A DNA stretch of 64,000 nucleotides, from the IMG/VR virus record IMGVR_UViG_3300032047_000003, positions 1 through 64,000 of that record. One strand, 5' to 3'. The translations under genes were made by a program, and so were the position numbers. The notes under the pieces are model-generated. The model searched no databases. It saw only the letters and a list, made by a program, of their open reading frames with translations, and was not told where the DNA came from. Positions 1 to 7,269 of this stretch are shown one piece after another; position 1 is the stretch's first letter, and each line of letters opens with the position of its first letter. Origin of the DNA: a virus.

Positions 1-1
1 T

Positions 2-367
2 GGGGACGCTGGCATGGATTTAACAGCAATCTCAATAGACTTTAACGAATGGGAATACCTCACTTATCATACTGGCTTAAGTATCGAGATTCCCAAAGGG
101 TATGTCGGACTACTTTTTCCAAGATCCTCAGTGTACAAAACTGGACAAACTTTAACAAATTCTGTCGGTGTTATCGACTCAGGATACCGAGGTGAAATAA
201 TGTTAAAGTATACAAGAGATACTCATTCTGACAAAAAAGCCTACAGTTCAGGGGACAGAGTTGGGCAAATAATAATACTACCCTACCCTCAAGTAGAATT
301 TGAAGAAGTAGAATCTTTATCTCAAACTGAAAGAGGCGAAGGTGGATACGGTAGCACAGGAATTTAA
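2..367 (+). CDS. dut: dUTPase (trimeric), 5' end outside window
   Basis: Hydrolyses dUTP to dUMP and pyrophosphate, keeping uracil out of phage DNA and feeding dUMP to the ThyX encoded just downstream. The reading frame is open to the window edge: codons before the first visible Met read GDAG, giving the family motif 1 AGMDLTA, so that internal Met is not the start. Motif 2 PRSS, motif 3 GVIDSGYRGEI, motif 4 RVGQIII and the C-terminal glycine-rich motif 5 RGEGGYGSTG, which closes over the nucleotide, are all present and in order. Only the first few dozen residues are missing. Its stop directly abuts the next start. All five motifs are seen directly, so the assignment is secure. Confidence 0.95.
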   Translation, partial: GDAGMDLTAISIDFNEWEYLTYHTGLSIEIPKGYVGLLFPRSSVYKTGQTLTNSVGVIDSGYRGEIMLKYTRDTHSDKKAYSSGDRVGQIIILPYPQVEFEEVESLSQTERGEGGYGSTGI

Positions 368-532
368 ATGATAGATATTAAAGAAAACCAAGTCTACAAA
401 TTTACTTGGACGAATTCTGAAAACGAAGAAGTCTACACTGGAACTTATTTAGGCAAAAAAAGAGGCTTTTATCTTTTTAAAGTAAAAGGCCAAATTATAC
501 CTGTAAGAAAAGACTACCTCGTTATACTTTAA
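368..532 (+). CDS. 54-residue hypothetical protein
   Basis: A short ORF of 54 codons that fills the space between dut and thyX exactly. Its ATG follows the dut stop with no gap, an AGGA lies about 6 nt upstream, and its stop is 7 nt before the thyX ATG. The product is mixed-charge with alternating hydrophobic residues (VYKFTW, GFYLFKVKG), consistent with a small beta barrel. I do not recognise a family. Spacing and codon packing support it as real; the function is unknown. Confidence 0.6.
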   Translation: MIDIKENQVYKFTWTNSENEEVYTGTYLGKKRGFYLFKVKGQIIPVRKDYLVIL

Positions 533-539
533 GGAAAAT

Positions 540-1289
540 ATGATAAAAAATAAAACAATCAAACTCTACACTTGCCTTGATGATAGTGTAGGATCCGTTC
601 AGTACGTCCAACACGTAGGAAACGACAAGACTATAGTGAATGCAGCAAGAGTAAGCTTTGGAGTAGAAAAGGAAAAATTAAATGAAAAAGATAAAAAACT
701 CATCAAATACCTTATCGACCACAAGCACACTTCGACTTTGGAGCACAATGTTATTACTTTTAAGTTTTGTGTTCCTATGTTCGTACGGTCTCAGCACATG
801 CGTCATAGAACATGGTCTTATAACGAAATAAGTAGAAGGTACACTGATAAAGATTTAAAGTTTTATCAACCAAAACATTTTAGAACTCAGCATAAATCAA
901 ATAGACAGGCTTCGAATCAAAACGATATGATCAATCCCATTGTCGCTCCTACTTTTTTAGATCATTATGCAACTGTAAATGAAAGCATTGGGCTTTGGAC
1001 AGAACGTTCTCTAGATCTTTTCGATAAACTTATTGAAAAAGGCGTTTGTCGTGAACAAGCAAGAATGATTTTACCTCAAAATCTTTATACGGAATATTAT
1101 GGAACTACTAATTTATCTAACTTATACAAATTCATTCACTTACGATTGCACGAAGGAGCCCAATGGGAAATTCAACAAGTTGCAAAAGCTTGCTTACAGT
1201 TCGCTTTGGAACTATGGCCTGTGCCCACTGAGTACTTTATTGAATCTAATTATCCCAATCTTTCAAAAAATTTCATGGAGGCGCAATGA
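540..1289 (+). CDS. thyX: Flavin-dependent thymidylate synthase ThyX
   Basis: Makes dTMP from dUMP using FAD, NADPH and methylene-tetrahydrofolate. The protein is 249 residues, a normal length. The diagnostic ThyX motif RHRxxSxNExSxRY is present as RHRTWSYNEISRRY near residue 90. An upstream H-x-STLEHN stretch and the later ICREQAR-like segment (VCREQARMILPQ) also match the family. The start is supported by AAGGA 5-9 nt upstream. With dut it forms a dUTP to dUMP to dTMP module, which suits a phage whose A+T-rich genome needs much dTTP. The last 4 nt overlap the next gene (ATGA), implying translational coupling. Confidence 0.96.
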   Translation: MIKNKTIKLYTCLDDSVGSVQYVQHVGNDKTIVNAARVSFGVEKEKLNEKDKKLIKYLIDHKHTSTLEHNVITFKFCVPMFVRSQHMRHRTWSYNEISRRYTDKDLKFYQPKHFRTQHKSNRQASNQNDMINPIVAPTFLDHYATVNESIGLWTERSLDLFDKLIEKGVCREQARMILPQNLYTEYYGTTNLSNLYKFIHLRLHEGAQWEIQQVAKACLQFALELWPVPTEYFIESNYPNLSKNFMEAQ

Positions 1290-1477
1290 TTAAAAAACTC
1301 TTAGACAAACTTTCCAATTCTTTAAGCTGGACACTGCGTAATCTTTTTGGATATCCTGCATCTAAAACAATGTACATCCTTTCTATAATCTATAGCAGCG
1401 AAAAATTTAAAAAAATTTCAAACGAAATTTATGACAATGCAATTCCAAATCACGAACCTGAAGAGGGGAGAGGATGA
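1286..1477 (+). CDS. 63-residue hypothetical protein
   Basis: Unknown. It starts at an ATGA overlap with thyX, behind a strong GGAGG. It has an amphipathic, lysine- and serine-rich N-terminal half (LLDKLSNSLSWTLRNL), then a short hydrophobic stretch (MYILSIIYSS), then an acidic tail. No transmembrane helix is convincing. The good ribosome site and coupled start argue that it is translated. Confidence 0.6.
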   Translation: MIKKLLDKLSNSLSWTLRNLFGYPASKTMYILSIIYSSEKFKKISNEIYDNAIPNHEPEEGRG

Positions 1478-1815
1478 TGGCTAAACTTTTCTATTTACAA
1501 AGAACCCAAGATGAAAATGGAATCTCAGGCACTGGCCGCATTGCCCAAGGAATCATATTCGACAATGGCAAAGTAGCACTTACATGGCTTTCAGATACTC
1601 CTTGTACTGGCGTTTACGATAGTATTGGAGATGTAAGGTCTATACACGGCCACGAAGGCAAAACCGAAGTCATAATGGAACAAGATTGGAAAAGAAGCTT
1701 TAATGAGCTCAAAAGCGCACTAGTTCAATTTGACCCAATGACAGTAATAAAAGACAAACTTCCAGAAGGAAGCGATACAAAAGAACTTATAGAAAAACAC
1801 TCGGAGAAAAAATGA
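1474..1815 (+). CDS. Conserved hypothetical protein (SGTGxxAxG / HGHxGxT type)
   Basis: The 113-residue protein has the pattern RTQDENGISGTG...AQG, then a W, then IHGHEGKT. This resembles a small uncharacterised family that I recall from phages and bacteria with the order SGTG, DGxVxLxW, HGHxGxT. No function is known to me. The start could be either of two adjacent Met codons (1474 or 1477), both behind GAGGGGAGAGG; the first overlaps the previous stop by 4 nt. The C-terminal 30 residues are charged and probably helical. Confidence 0.65.
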   Translation: MMAKLFYLQRTQDENGISGTGRIAQGIIFDNGKVALTWLSDTPCTGVYDSIGDVRSIHGHEGKTEVIMEQDWKRSFNELKSALVQFDPMTVIKDKLPEGSDTKELIEKHSEKK

Positions 1816-2060
1816 AATTATTTAAAGTAACATATGAAAAAATATGCAACCCATCAGAAGGCTTTCACAAGGTGCAAAAAGAAGCTTACTACTTTTGCAA
1901 CTCTTTAGATCGTCTTTACAATTACATTGAAAACGAACAAAGCTTTACTGTACTTACTATTGAAATATTACGCTGCACTATGGTTGAACAAAACTTCAAA
2001 TCGTTTTCTACCGCAATAAAAGAATATGCAAACACTGAACAAATAATTAAGGCACAATAA
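1812..2060 (+). CDS. 82-residue hypothetical protein
   Basis: Unknown. It overlaps the previous gene by 4 nt and has GGAG a few bases before ATG. The N-terminus alternates hydrophobic and polar residues (KLFKVTYEKI), and the rest is mixed with several Phe, Tyr and Cys (YYFCNSLDRLYNYIENE), suggesting a small alpha/beta fold. No motif is recognised. Confidence 0.55.
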   Translation: MKLFKVTYEKICNPSEGFHKVQKEAYYFCNSLDRLYNYIENEQSFTVLTIEILRCTMVEQNFKSFSTAIKEYANTEQIIKAQ

Positions 2061-2140
2061 TGATAGACCACATTCTAGCGATGATAGTTTTGCCCCTGTT
2101 TATATATGCTTCTTTAATAATAAGCACTTTTAAACGATGA
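2060..2140 (+). CDS. 26-residue single-span membrane peptide (putative)
   Basis: A very short ORF, MIDHILAMIVLPLFIYASLI followed by ISTFKR. Residues 4-22 form one hydrophobic span, closed by a basic KR end, as in small phage membrane peptides. Its ATG overlaps the previous stop by one nt (TAATG), AAGG lies about 7 nt upstream, and its own stop overlaps the next start (ATGA). The double coupling and the coherent membrane character support translation. Such a short ORF could still be chance. Confidence 0.45.
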   Translation: MIDHILAMIVLPLFIYASLIISTFKR

Positions 2141-2376
2141 GCAACAATTTAAAACTATTCAAAACCACAGAAAAAAACAAACACAATCTTTCTTCTTATC
2201 AAGATTTAATAGATATACTTAAACATCTTTCAAAAGAAGATCTTCAACAAACAATTACTCTATATATGGAAAATATGGATGAATACTTTCCCGTAATTAT
2301 AGAAATTCATACCGTAGAATCTACAGACGTTCTTGACGAAGATCACAAAGTAATAATTTTAAAATCACCCGAATGA
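2137..2376 (+). CDS. 79-residue hypothetical protein
   Basis: Unknown acidic protein, last of the small-gene run before the terminator that precedes recA. It has a helical-looking N-terminal half (DLIDILKHLSKEDLQQTITLY) and a beta-like C-terminal half ending in VIILKSPE. It starts at an ATGA overlap with the small membrane ORF. Confidence 0.55.
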   Translation: MSNNLKLFKTTEKNKHNLSSYQDLIDILKHLSKEDLQQTITLYMENMDEYFPVIIEIHTVESTDVLDEDHKVIILKSPE

Positions 2377-2405
2377 TAAACCAAGAACTAACAGTACGTT
2401 AAGAA

Positions 2406-2428
2406 ATGGGTTTAAACTCATTTTTTTT
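2406..2428 (+). terminator. Intrinsic terminator before recA (weak stem)
   Basis: ATGGGT / ACTCAT forms a 6-bp stem with one G-U pair and a TTAA loop, followed by eight T residues. It sits between the stop at 2376 and the recA start at 2447. The stem is short and weak, so it may attenuate rather than stop transcription. Confidence 0.45.
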
Positions 2429-2446
2429 ATTTAAAAAGGAAAAACA

Positions 2447-3490
2447 ATGGCAATTAAAAAAGTAACTGGAATACCAGAAATAGATGGAATAATTAGCGCT
2501 AGTGCTAAAAAATTTGGAAAAGAATTAGTAAGCATGGGGCCTAAAAAATCACTTTCAGAAGTAAAAGTAATTTCAACCGGTTCCATCTTCTTAGATTGCG
2601 TTTTAGGTTCTGGAGGTTTTCCAGACAACAGAATAATTGAAATCTTTGGACCTCCAAGCGCTGGTAAAACTAGCATCGCTTTACAATTCATGTCAAGATA
2701 CGTAAAAGAAAGAGGGTACGAAAAACCTCCAGTCTTCATCGATCTAGAAAGAACAACAAGCCTTCAATTGGTAGAATCAATGGGAATCGACCCTAACAAA
2801 GTTATTTTCTGTTATCCCGATACCGCTGAAGAAGCATTGGAACTTGCTAAAGATTTAGGAAATACTACTAAAGTTGGCTTTGTAGTATTCGACAGTATTG
2901 ATGCTGCTCAAGCTGAAGCAGACGTTAAACGCGACATGTCTTCTAAAGGAGTAGGTGAACTTGCAAGGCTTCTTTCAAAATCTATGCGAACCTTATCTAA
3001 AGTTGGAGACAACAATGATGTCTGTTTTATTTTTATAAATCAAATCAGAATGAAAATTGGAGTAATGTATGGCAACCCAGAAACTACAAGCGGTGGGAAC
3101 GCTTTGCCCTTTTACTCATCTCTAAGATTGAGAGTAAGCTCTAAGCCTTCTAAAACTCAACCTGGCGCTTTAGATATGAAAATCAAAGTTGTTAAAAACA
3201 AACTTGCTCCAGGCCAAAATGCAACGGCTGAATTTGAATTTGTTTGTGCAAAAGGAATTGAGCCCTACAACGACTTAGTAAGTTATGCTAAAAACCTCGG
3301 CATCTTTAGATTTGCCGGCAGCGCAGTAAAGTTGAAACTTCCAGAACAAGAAGAATACACTATGTGCACCGGAGGCTCAGCAGGATGCATTGGATATCTT
3401 CAAGAAAATCCAGAAATGGAAAATAAAATTAGGAACACCTGTTATCAAATTTCCGGAATAAATCCCCCAGAACAAGAAACACAACAATAA
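2447..3490 (+). CDS. recA: RecA-family recombinase
   Basis: ATP-dependent strand-exchange protein for homologous recombination and probably recombination-dependent replication. It is 347 residues, close to bacterial RecA. Walker A is GPPSAGKTS near residue 68, Walker B-like is [10 protein letters not shown] near residue 145, and loop L2 with the RecA signature is [18 protein letters not shown] near residue 213. An N-terminal alpha/beta segment precedes the core. It is closer to RecA than to T4 UvsX in the L2 and ISTGS motifs. The start has AAGGA about 8 nt upstream. It is followed 8 nt later by the first dnaE fragment, so the two are probably co-transcribed. Confidence 0.93.
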   Translation: MAIKKVTGIPEIDGIISASAKKFGKELVSMGPKKSLSEVKVISTGSIFLDCVLGSGGFPDNRIIEIFGPPSAGKTSIALQFMSRYVKERGYEKPPVFIDLERTTSLQLVESMGIDPNKVIFCYPDTAEEALELAKDLGNTTKVGFVVFDSIDAAQAEADVKRDMSSKGVGELARLLSKSMRTLSKVGDNNDVCFIFINQIRMKIGVMYGNPETTSGGNALPFYSSLRLRVSSKPSKTQPGALDMKIKVVKNKLAPGQNATAEFEFVCAKGIEPYNDLVSYAKNLGIFRFAGSAVKLKLPEQEEYTMCTGGSAGCIGYLQENPEMENKIRNTCYQISGINPPEQETQQ

Positions 3491-3498
3491 GGAAAACA

Positions 3499-4812
3499 AT
3501 GGAAAAAAACGATTTTGTTCATATGCACATGCATACTGAATACTCGCTGCTTGATGGTATTAATCAAGTAGCGAGGTTGCCTCACCATATCGCATCTATG
3601 GGTCAAAAAGCAGTAGCTATTACAGACCATGGGAATGTATCCGGCAGCTACAAGTTCTACAAAGAATGCAAAAGAGCTGGCGTAAAACCCATAATCGGAA
3701 TGGAAGCGTACTATACTGTAGAAGACAGAGCAACTAGAGAAAAAGATGATCTTGGAAACTCTTACTACCATTTAGTCTTGCTTGCAATGAATAATACCGG
3801 TTTGAAAAACTTATACAAACTATCGACGTTTGCATATACTGAAGGAATGTATAGAAAGCCAAGGATAGACGATGCTTTAATTGGAGAATATTCAGAAGGA
3901 ATAATTGCTACTACAGCTTGCCTAGGAAGCAGAATAAGTCAATTGATATTAACAGATAAAATCAAAGAAGCAGAATATGTATTAGATCATCATAGAAATC
4001 TTTTTGACAAAAGGCTTTTGATAGAACTGCAGCTCCACAAAGATCCAGAACAAATTAAAGTAAACAAAGCCCTTCTTGAGTTAGCTGACAAAAAAAACAT
4101 AGAGGTAATTTTAACAAACGATTGCCACTACACGAATGAACATGACAAAATGTTTCATGAAATCGCTCTTTGCATGCAAACTAAAACAACGCTATCCAAC
4201 GAAAAACGATTTACTTTTGGCGACATAGACGTTCACGTTGCCAATCATAACTGGATGGCTGCTAAAGCCGCATGCATGGGAATACCTTATAGAGCTTTAT
4301 CAAATACAGTTGAGTTGGCAAAACTTATCGACAGCAACTCTTATTTTGAAGATAGAAAAAACAGGTATCCTAAATACAAAAATTTCCAATATGCAAAAAA
4401 TAGCTGGGACGAACTTGAGCACATGTGCAAGCGAAAACTTTACAATATGTTTGGAGAAATGCCTCCAGCTGTGTATAGAGAAAGAATTGACTATGAGCTG
4501 TCCATTATAAAGAAAATGGGATTTAGCGACTATATGTTAATCGTCCAAGAGTTCATTGATGGAGCAAGAAGTCTAAACATACCAGTTGGCCCTGGAAGGG
4601 GTTCTGCTGCAGGCAGTCTTGTTTCCTACGCTCTAGGAATAACTAAAGTCGATCCAATAAAATATGGTCTTTTATTTGAAAGATTCCTAAATTACGGAAG
4701 GGGTTCAACTCCAATAATTTTTACAGAACAACAAAAAGCCTACATTAAAGAATCTAGCAATCACACTCACTGCACACACAAACATAAGTGTTCGTGCCCC
4801 GGAGACCACTAA
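3499..4812 (+). CDS. dnaE: DNA polymerase III alpha, fragment 1: PHP domain and first half of palm
   Basis: N-terminal third of a C-family replicative polymerase. Residues 1-270 are the PHP domain. All nine usual metal ligands seem present (H10, H12, D19, H44, E69, H91, C141, D208, H210), so it may be a working proofreading exonuclease; I see no separate DnaQ. Residues 364-382 are the palm motif [19 protein letters not shown], and [13 protein letters not shown] (392-405) leads towards the catalytic loop. At that point homology stops. A tail of about 32 residues follows, ending in a Cys/His-rich stretch ([16 protein letters not shown]). The catalytic aspartates PDIDIDF lie in the next fragment (from 5371). 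The gene ends in a 4-nt tail-to-tail overlap with an antisense gene. No intein motif is visible at its end. Confidence 0.93.
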   Translation: MEKNDFVHMHMHTEYSLLDGINQVARLPHHIASMGQKAVAITDHGNVSGSYKFYKECKRAGVKPIIGMEAYYTVEDRATREKDDLGNSYYHLVLLAMNNTGLKNLYKLSTFAYTEGMYRKPRIDDALIGEYSEGIIATTACLGSRISQLILTDKIKEAEYVLDHHRNLFDKRLLIELQLHKDPEQIKVNKALLELADKKNIEVILTNDCHYTNEHDKMFHEIALCMQTKTTLSNEKRFTFGDIDVHVANHNWMAAKAACMGIPYRALSNTVELAKLIDSNSYFEDRKNRYPKYKNFQYAKNSWDELEHMCKRKLYNMFGEMPPAVYRERIDYELSIIKKMGFSDYMLIVQEFIDGARSLNIPVGPGRGSAAGSLVSYALGITKVDPIKYGLLFERFLNYGRGSTPIIFTEQQKAYIKESSNHTHCTHKHKCSCPGDH

Positions 4813-5309
4813 GCAATAAACATGCAACTTATCTTATTAGTGCCACCACTATGAGTAATTTCCAAACTTGTAATTGGCAAATCTCCATAAGAATCATAGC
4901 TATTCCAAGTAGTTCCGGCAGGTTGACTTCCGTCTGCAACTGAAATAGTCAAAGACCCCGGCTTACCACCCCAAACATTTGTGTGTCGGTCTGTTACATT
5001 GTCTGCACCTAAAACAGGTATAGTCAAGCCAGTAGTAGAATCAACTTCTCCGTAACCAAACTCTGGAAGAACGCTAACGTTCCCGTCAATGTCAACTATT
5101 CCAGCTTTAAAAGAAACACTTCTTCTTAAAGCTGAATTCAATACGATGCTTACAGTTTGACTTGCTTCTACTTCAATAATTATTTTAGAAGCGGACTCTC
5201 CTAATAAGCGCAATACGTCAATTTGCGATCCATTTTCAATATCTGTTAACTGAGCAGATAAACCAGCACCTTTAATGCTTGGAACCAATGTGGGACTATA
5301 AGTTGTCAT
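4809..5309 (-). CDS. Virion-like beta-rich protein inside the first dnaE break
   Basis: The 166-residue product is rich in Ser, Thr, Gly, Ile and Val with alternating patterns ([40 protein letters not shown]). It looks like a small beta-sandwich decoration or fibre protein, although I recognise no family. It has a strong AAGGAG 8-10 nt before its ATG, like the virion and small basic genes elsewhere. It lies antisense to the interrupted dnaE locus, converging with fragment 1 and diverging from fragment 2. Placement and strand suggest it arrived as an insertion. The virion role is an inference from composition. Confidence 0.7.
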   Translation of the reverse strand: MTTYSPTLVPSIKGAGLSAQLTDIENGSQIDVLRLLGESASKIIIEVEASQTVSIVLNSALRRSVSFKAGIVDIDGNVSVLPEFGYGEVDSTTGLTIPVLGADNVTDRHTNVWGGKPGSLTISVADGSQPAGTTWNSYDSYGDLPITSLEITHSGGTNKISCMFIA

Positions 5310-5370
5310 TTAATAAACTCCTTTTTCTTTTATAAAGAAAAATTAATAATTTTTATATAAGGTATTTAAT
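5310..5370. promoter_or_regulatory. Divergent intergenic region between virion-like gene and dnaE fragment 2
   Basis: These 61 bp separate two divergent starts, so they are the only room for a dedicated dnaE fragment 2 promoter and for the antisense gene's promoter. They contain a perfect 9-bp inverted repeat (TTTTTCTTT at 5322-5330, AAAGAAAAA at 5334-5342) and a palindromic TTATATAA (5353-5360) that could act as a -10-like box in either direction. Everything here is A+T only, so promoter calls are tentative. Confidence 0.35.
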
Positions 5371-6987
5371 ATGTTAAACAAAATCAAAAGCTTTTACATA
5401 AGCGAAAGAATAAATAAGGTTGATAAAGATTTTCTTTCATATGAAGAAGACTTTATGACAGAAGACGATGCTTCTATAATAGTATCATTATTAAAGCTCA
5501 ATAGTAAAGCAAAACTTAAAAATACACACAATAGTATTGTTCTTTACTGCACTGGCTTGACAGATGAATTTAATTTTGAAAAAGCAAGATCAAATACAAT
5601 TGATGGCAGTCCTCCAGATATTGATATTGACTTTGATGCACTAAACAGACAGAAAGCTATAGATTGGGTTGTCGAAAAATGGGGTAGAGATAACGTTGCA
5701 AATATTATTACGCACGGAACATTTAAACCTAAAAGCCTAGCAAGAGGTTATTATCGAGTTACTGAAAAAAACTCTCAGCACTTAAATGAAATTCTTCGAG
5801 AAATACCTCAAGCTAAGTTTGGTAAAGAAGCCACTATGGAAGAAATACTTAAAGCTGCCCCTAAACTCAAAACAGAAGAAAAATATTCTGATTTTTTAGA
5901 GTTTTCAGATAGATTAGAAAGCATGGTCTCTACTTTCGGAATTCACGCAGCAGGCGTAGTAATCAGTGATTTCCCTATTCACGATGTAGTTCCCATGTGG
6001 AAAAATTCAAAATCAGAAAGAATTACTCAATTTGATAAAGACGAAACAGAAGAATTGGGTTTGATTAAATTCGACTTTCTTGGCATTGACACCCTTTCAA
6101 TAATTCAAGAATCTATAAACTTGATTAAACAAACAACTGGAGAAGAAATTGACCCCTTTAGTATCTCAGATTACGACAATAAAACATATACTCTTATGCA
6201 ATCTGGACTACTTACTGGTGTTTTCCAAATGGAAACATCTGGAAAAGCCAAGCAACTTATACAAGAAATACATCCTGAAAGCATTTCAGAATTAAGCGAC
6301 ATATCAGCTTTAAATAGACCTGGCCCTATGCAAGCTGGCCTTGATAAAAATTATATCTTAACAAAAAAACAAGGATTCACCTCTCTTGATATGCCAGAGT
6401 CAGTAAAAGAAATCTTAAAAGATACGCAGTACACACTGATTTACCAAGAACAAATTATGGCTCTTTTAAATAAAATGGCCGGATTCTCCCTTAAAGAAGC
6501 CGATGATGCCAGACGTGCAATGGGTAAAAAAAAGAAAGAAGTTTTAGAAAATTACAAAGAAAAATTTATATCCGGATCCCTTAAAAACGGAATTGATGCT
6601 TTTTACTCCAAGTCCCTCTGGGAAGACATTATGGGGTTTGCAGATTATTGCTTGCACGGAGATACAAAAGTTTGGACTCGAGAATTTGGTTACATAAAGA
6701 TAAAAAACATAGTTGACGAAAAGCTAGCTTGTACGGTTGCAAGTTTTAATGGCGAAAATATTATAGAACAAAAAGTGATCCAATACTGGAATAAAGGGAG
6801 CAAAATATGTCACTCTTATGTTATAGAAAATAATAATAATATAAAATGTACTCCAGATCACAAATTCTTAAGAAACACCGGAGAATTGGAAGAGATAGGT
6901 AGAATTTTAACTAAAAATCAACACTTGAAGGAATGCTTTAAAGATGAGTATAATAAATATAGACTTAACGAAAAAATCAATCGGTAA
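5371..6987 (+). CDS. dnaE: DNA polymerase III alpha, fragment 2 (catalytic palm and fingers) fused to N-intein
   Basis: Middle part of the replicase plus half of an intein. Residues 1-79 are an extension that I cannot align to DnaE. From residue 80, SPPDIDIDF carries the two palm aspartates (D83, D85), and KFDFLG gives the third (D235). IHAAGVVIS, TGVFQMETSG, ALNRPGPM and IYQEQIMALL mark the palm and fingers. The extein ends at GFADY (Y426). C427 opens a 112-residue N-intein with block A CLHGDTKVW and block B IKCTPDHKF (T494, H497). The gene alone cannot make a full polymerase: it needs fragment 1 for the PHP domain and trans-splicing to fragment 3 for the rest. An AAGG lies about 10 nt before ATG. 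Confidence 0.93.
   Translation: MLNKIKSFYISERINKVDKDFLSYEEDFMTEDDASIIVSLLKLNSKAKLKNTHNSIVLYCTGLTDEFNFEKARSNTIDGSPPDIDIDFDALNRQKAIDWVVEKWGRDNVANIITHGTFKPKSLARGYYRVTEKNSQHLNEILREIPQAKFGKEATMEEILKAAPKLKTEEKYSDFLEFSDRLESMVSTFGIHAAGVVISDFPIHDVVPMWKNSKSERITQFDKDETEELGLIKFDFLGIDTLSIIQESINLIKQTTGEEIDPFSISDYDNKTYTLMQSGLLTGVFQMETSGKAKQLIQEIHPESISELSDISALNRPGPMQAGLDKNYILTKKQGFTSLDMPESVKEILKDTQYTLIYQEQIMALLNKMAGFSLKEADDARRAMGKKKKEVLENYKEKFISGSLKNGIDAFYSKSLWEDIMGFADYCLHGDTKVWTREFGYIKIKNIVDEKLACTVASFNGENIIEQKVIQYWNKGSKICHSYVIENNNNIKCTPDHKFLRNTGELEEIGRILTKNQHLKECFKDEYNKYRLNEKINR
6649..6984 (+). other. Split intein, N-terminal half (IntN)
   Basis: Codons 427-538 of dnaE fragment 2. Cys1 follows DnaE residues GFADY, the exact insertion site of the cyanobacterial DnaE split intein. 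Block A (CLHGDTKVW) and block B (TPDH) are intact, and length and layout match the roughly 100-residue Npu/Ssp DnaE IntN. It acts in trans with the IntC at 9104. Confidence 0.93.
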
Positions 6988-7237
6988 TCAAAGCGCTATT
7001 TTTTTCAAAAAAGAGGAATTTATTTTAAATCAAAATAATCAAAATCCATTTGTTTTATCAAATAACGCAAAACAAGACTCAGAAACAGTTCATCTGAACG
7101 GACTGTTGTTAAAAGCCAAAAATCCTAATTCCGATTATAGTCTTTCTAATAAAACTTTAAACTTAAATATTGAAACAAATATAGGCGATTTACTTACAAT
7201 CGCTTATGCAACTGCCGACACTAACGGCAGTGAGTAA
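6944..7237 (+). CDS. Small virion-like protein, related to the C-terminus of the next fibre
   Basis: The 97-residue protein overlaps the IntN coding end by 44 nt, with GAAGGA about 11 nt before its ATG. Its C-terminal part has the order VHLNGLLL, then DYSLSN, then GDLLTIAYA. The same order (VTLNGLQL, EEYGVILN, GSDVICIMI) closes the 474-residue fibre encoded next. This NGLxL...DYxL...GDxLxIxY layout is common at the ends of phage fibre and whisker proteins. A fibre cap or accessory role is inferred. The out-of-frame overlap means it was placed right against the intein half. Confidence 0.6.
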   Translation: MSIINIDLTKKSIGNQSAIFFKKEEFILNQNNQNPFVLSNNAKQDSETVHLNGLLLKAKNPNSDYSLSNKTLNLNIETNIGDLLTIAYATADTNGSE

Positions 7238-7269
7238 ATAACAACATAAAATCCTAGGAGGGGTTATAA

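Noticed and set aside
2431-2739. Open frame on the - strand opposite the recA start
   Set aside because: It lies entirely antisense to recA, has no credible ribosome site, and its composition mirrors the complement of recA codons.
4690-5613. Second split intein at the first dnaE break
   Set aside because: No Cys/Ser1 block A (GDT type) after GRGS and no block F/G ending in HN or SN directly before the extein. An ARSN/T site in fragment 2 was considered, but it would leave extra residues before SPPD and the block F spacing is wrong.
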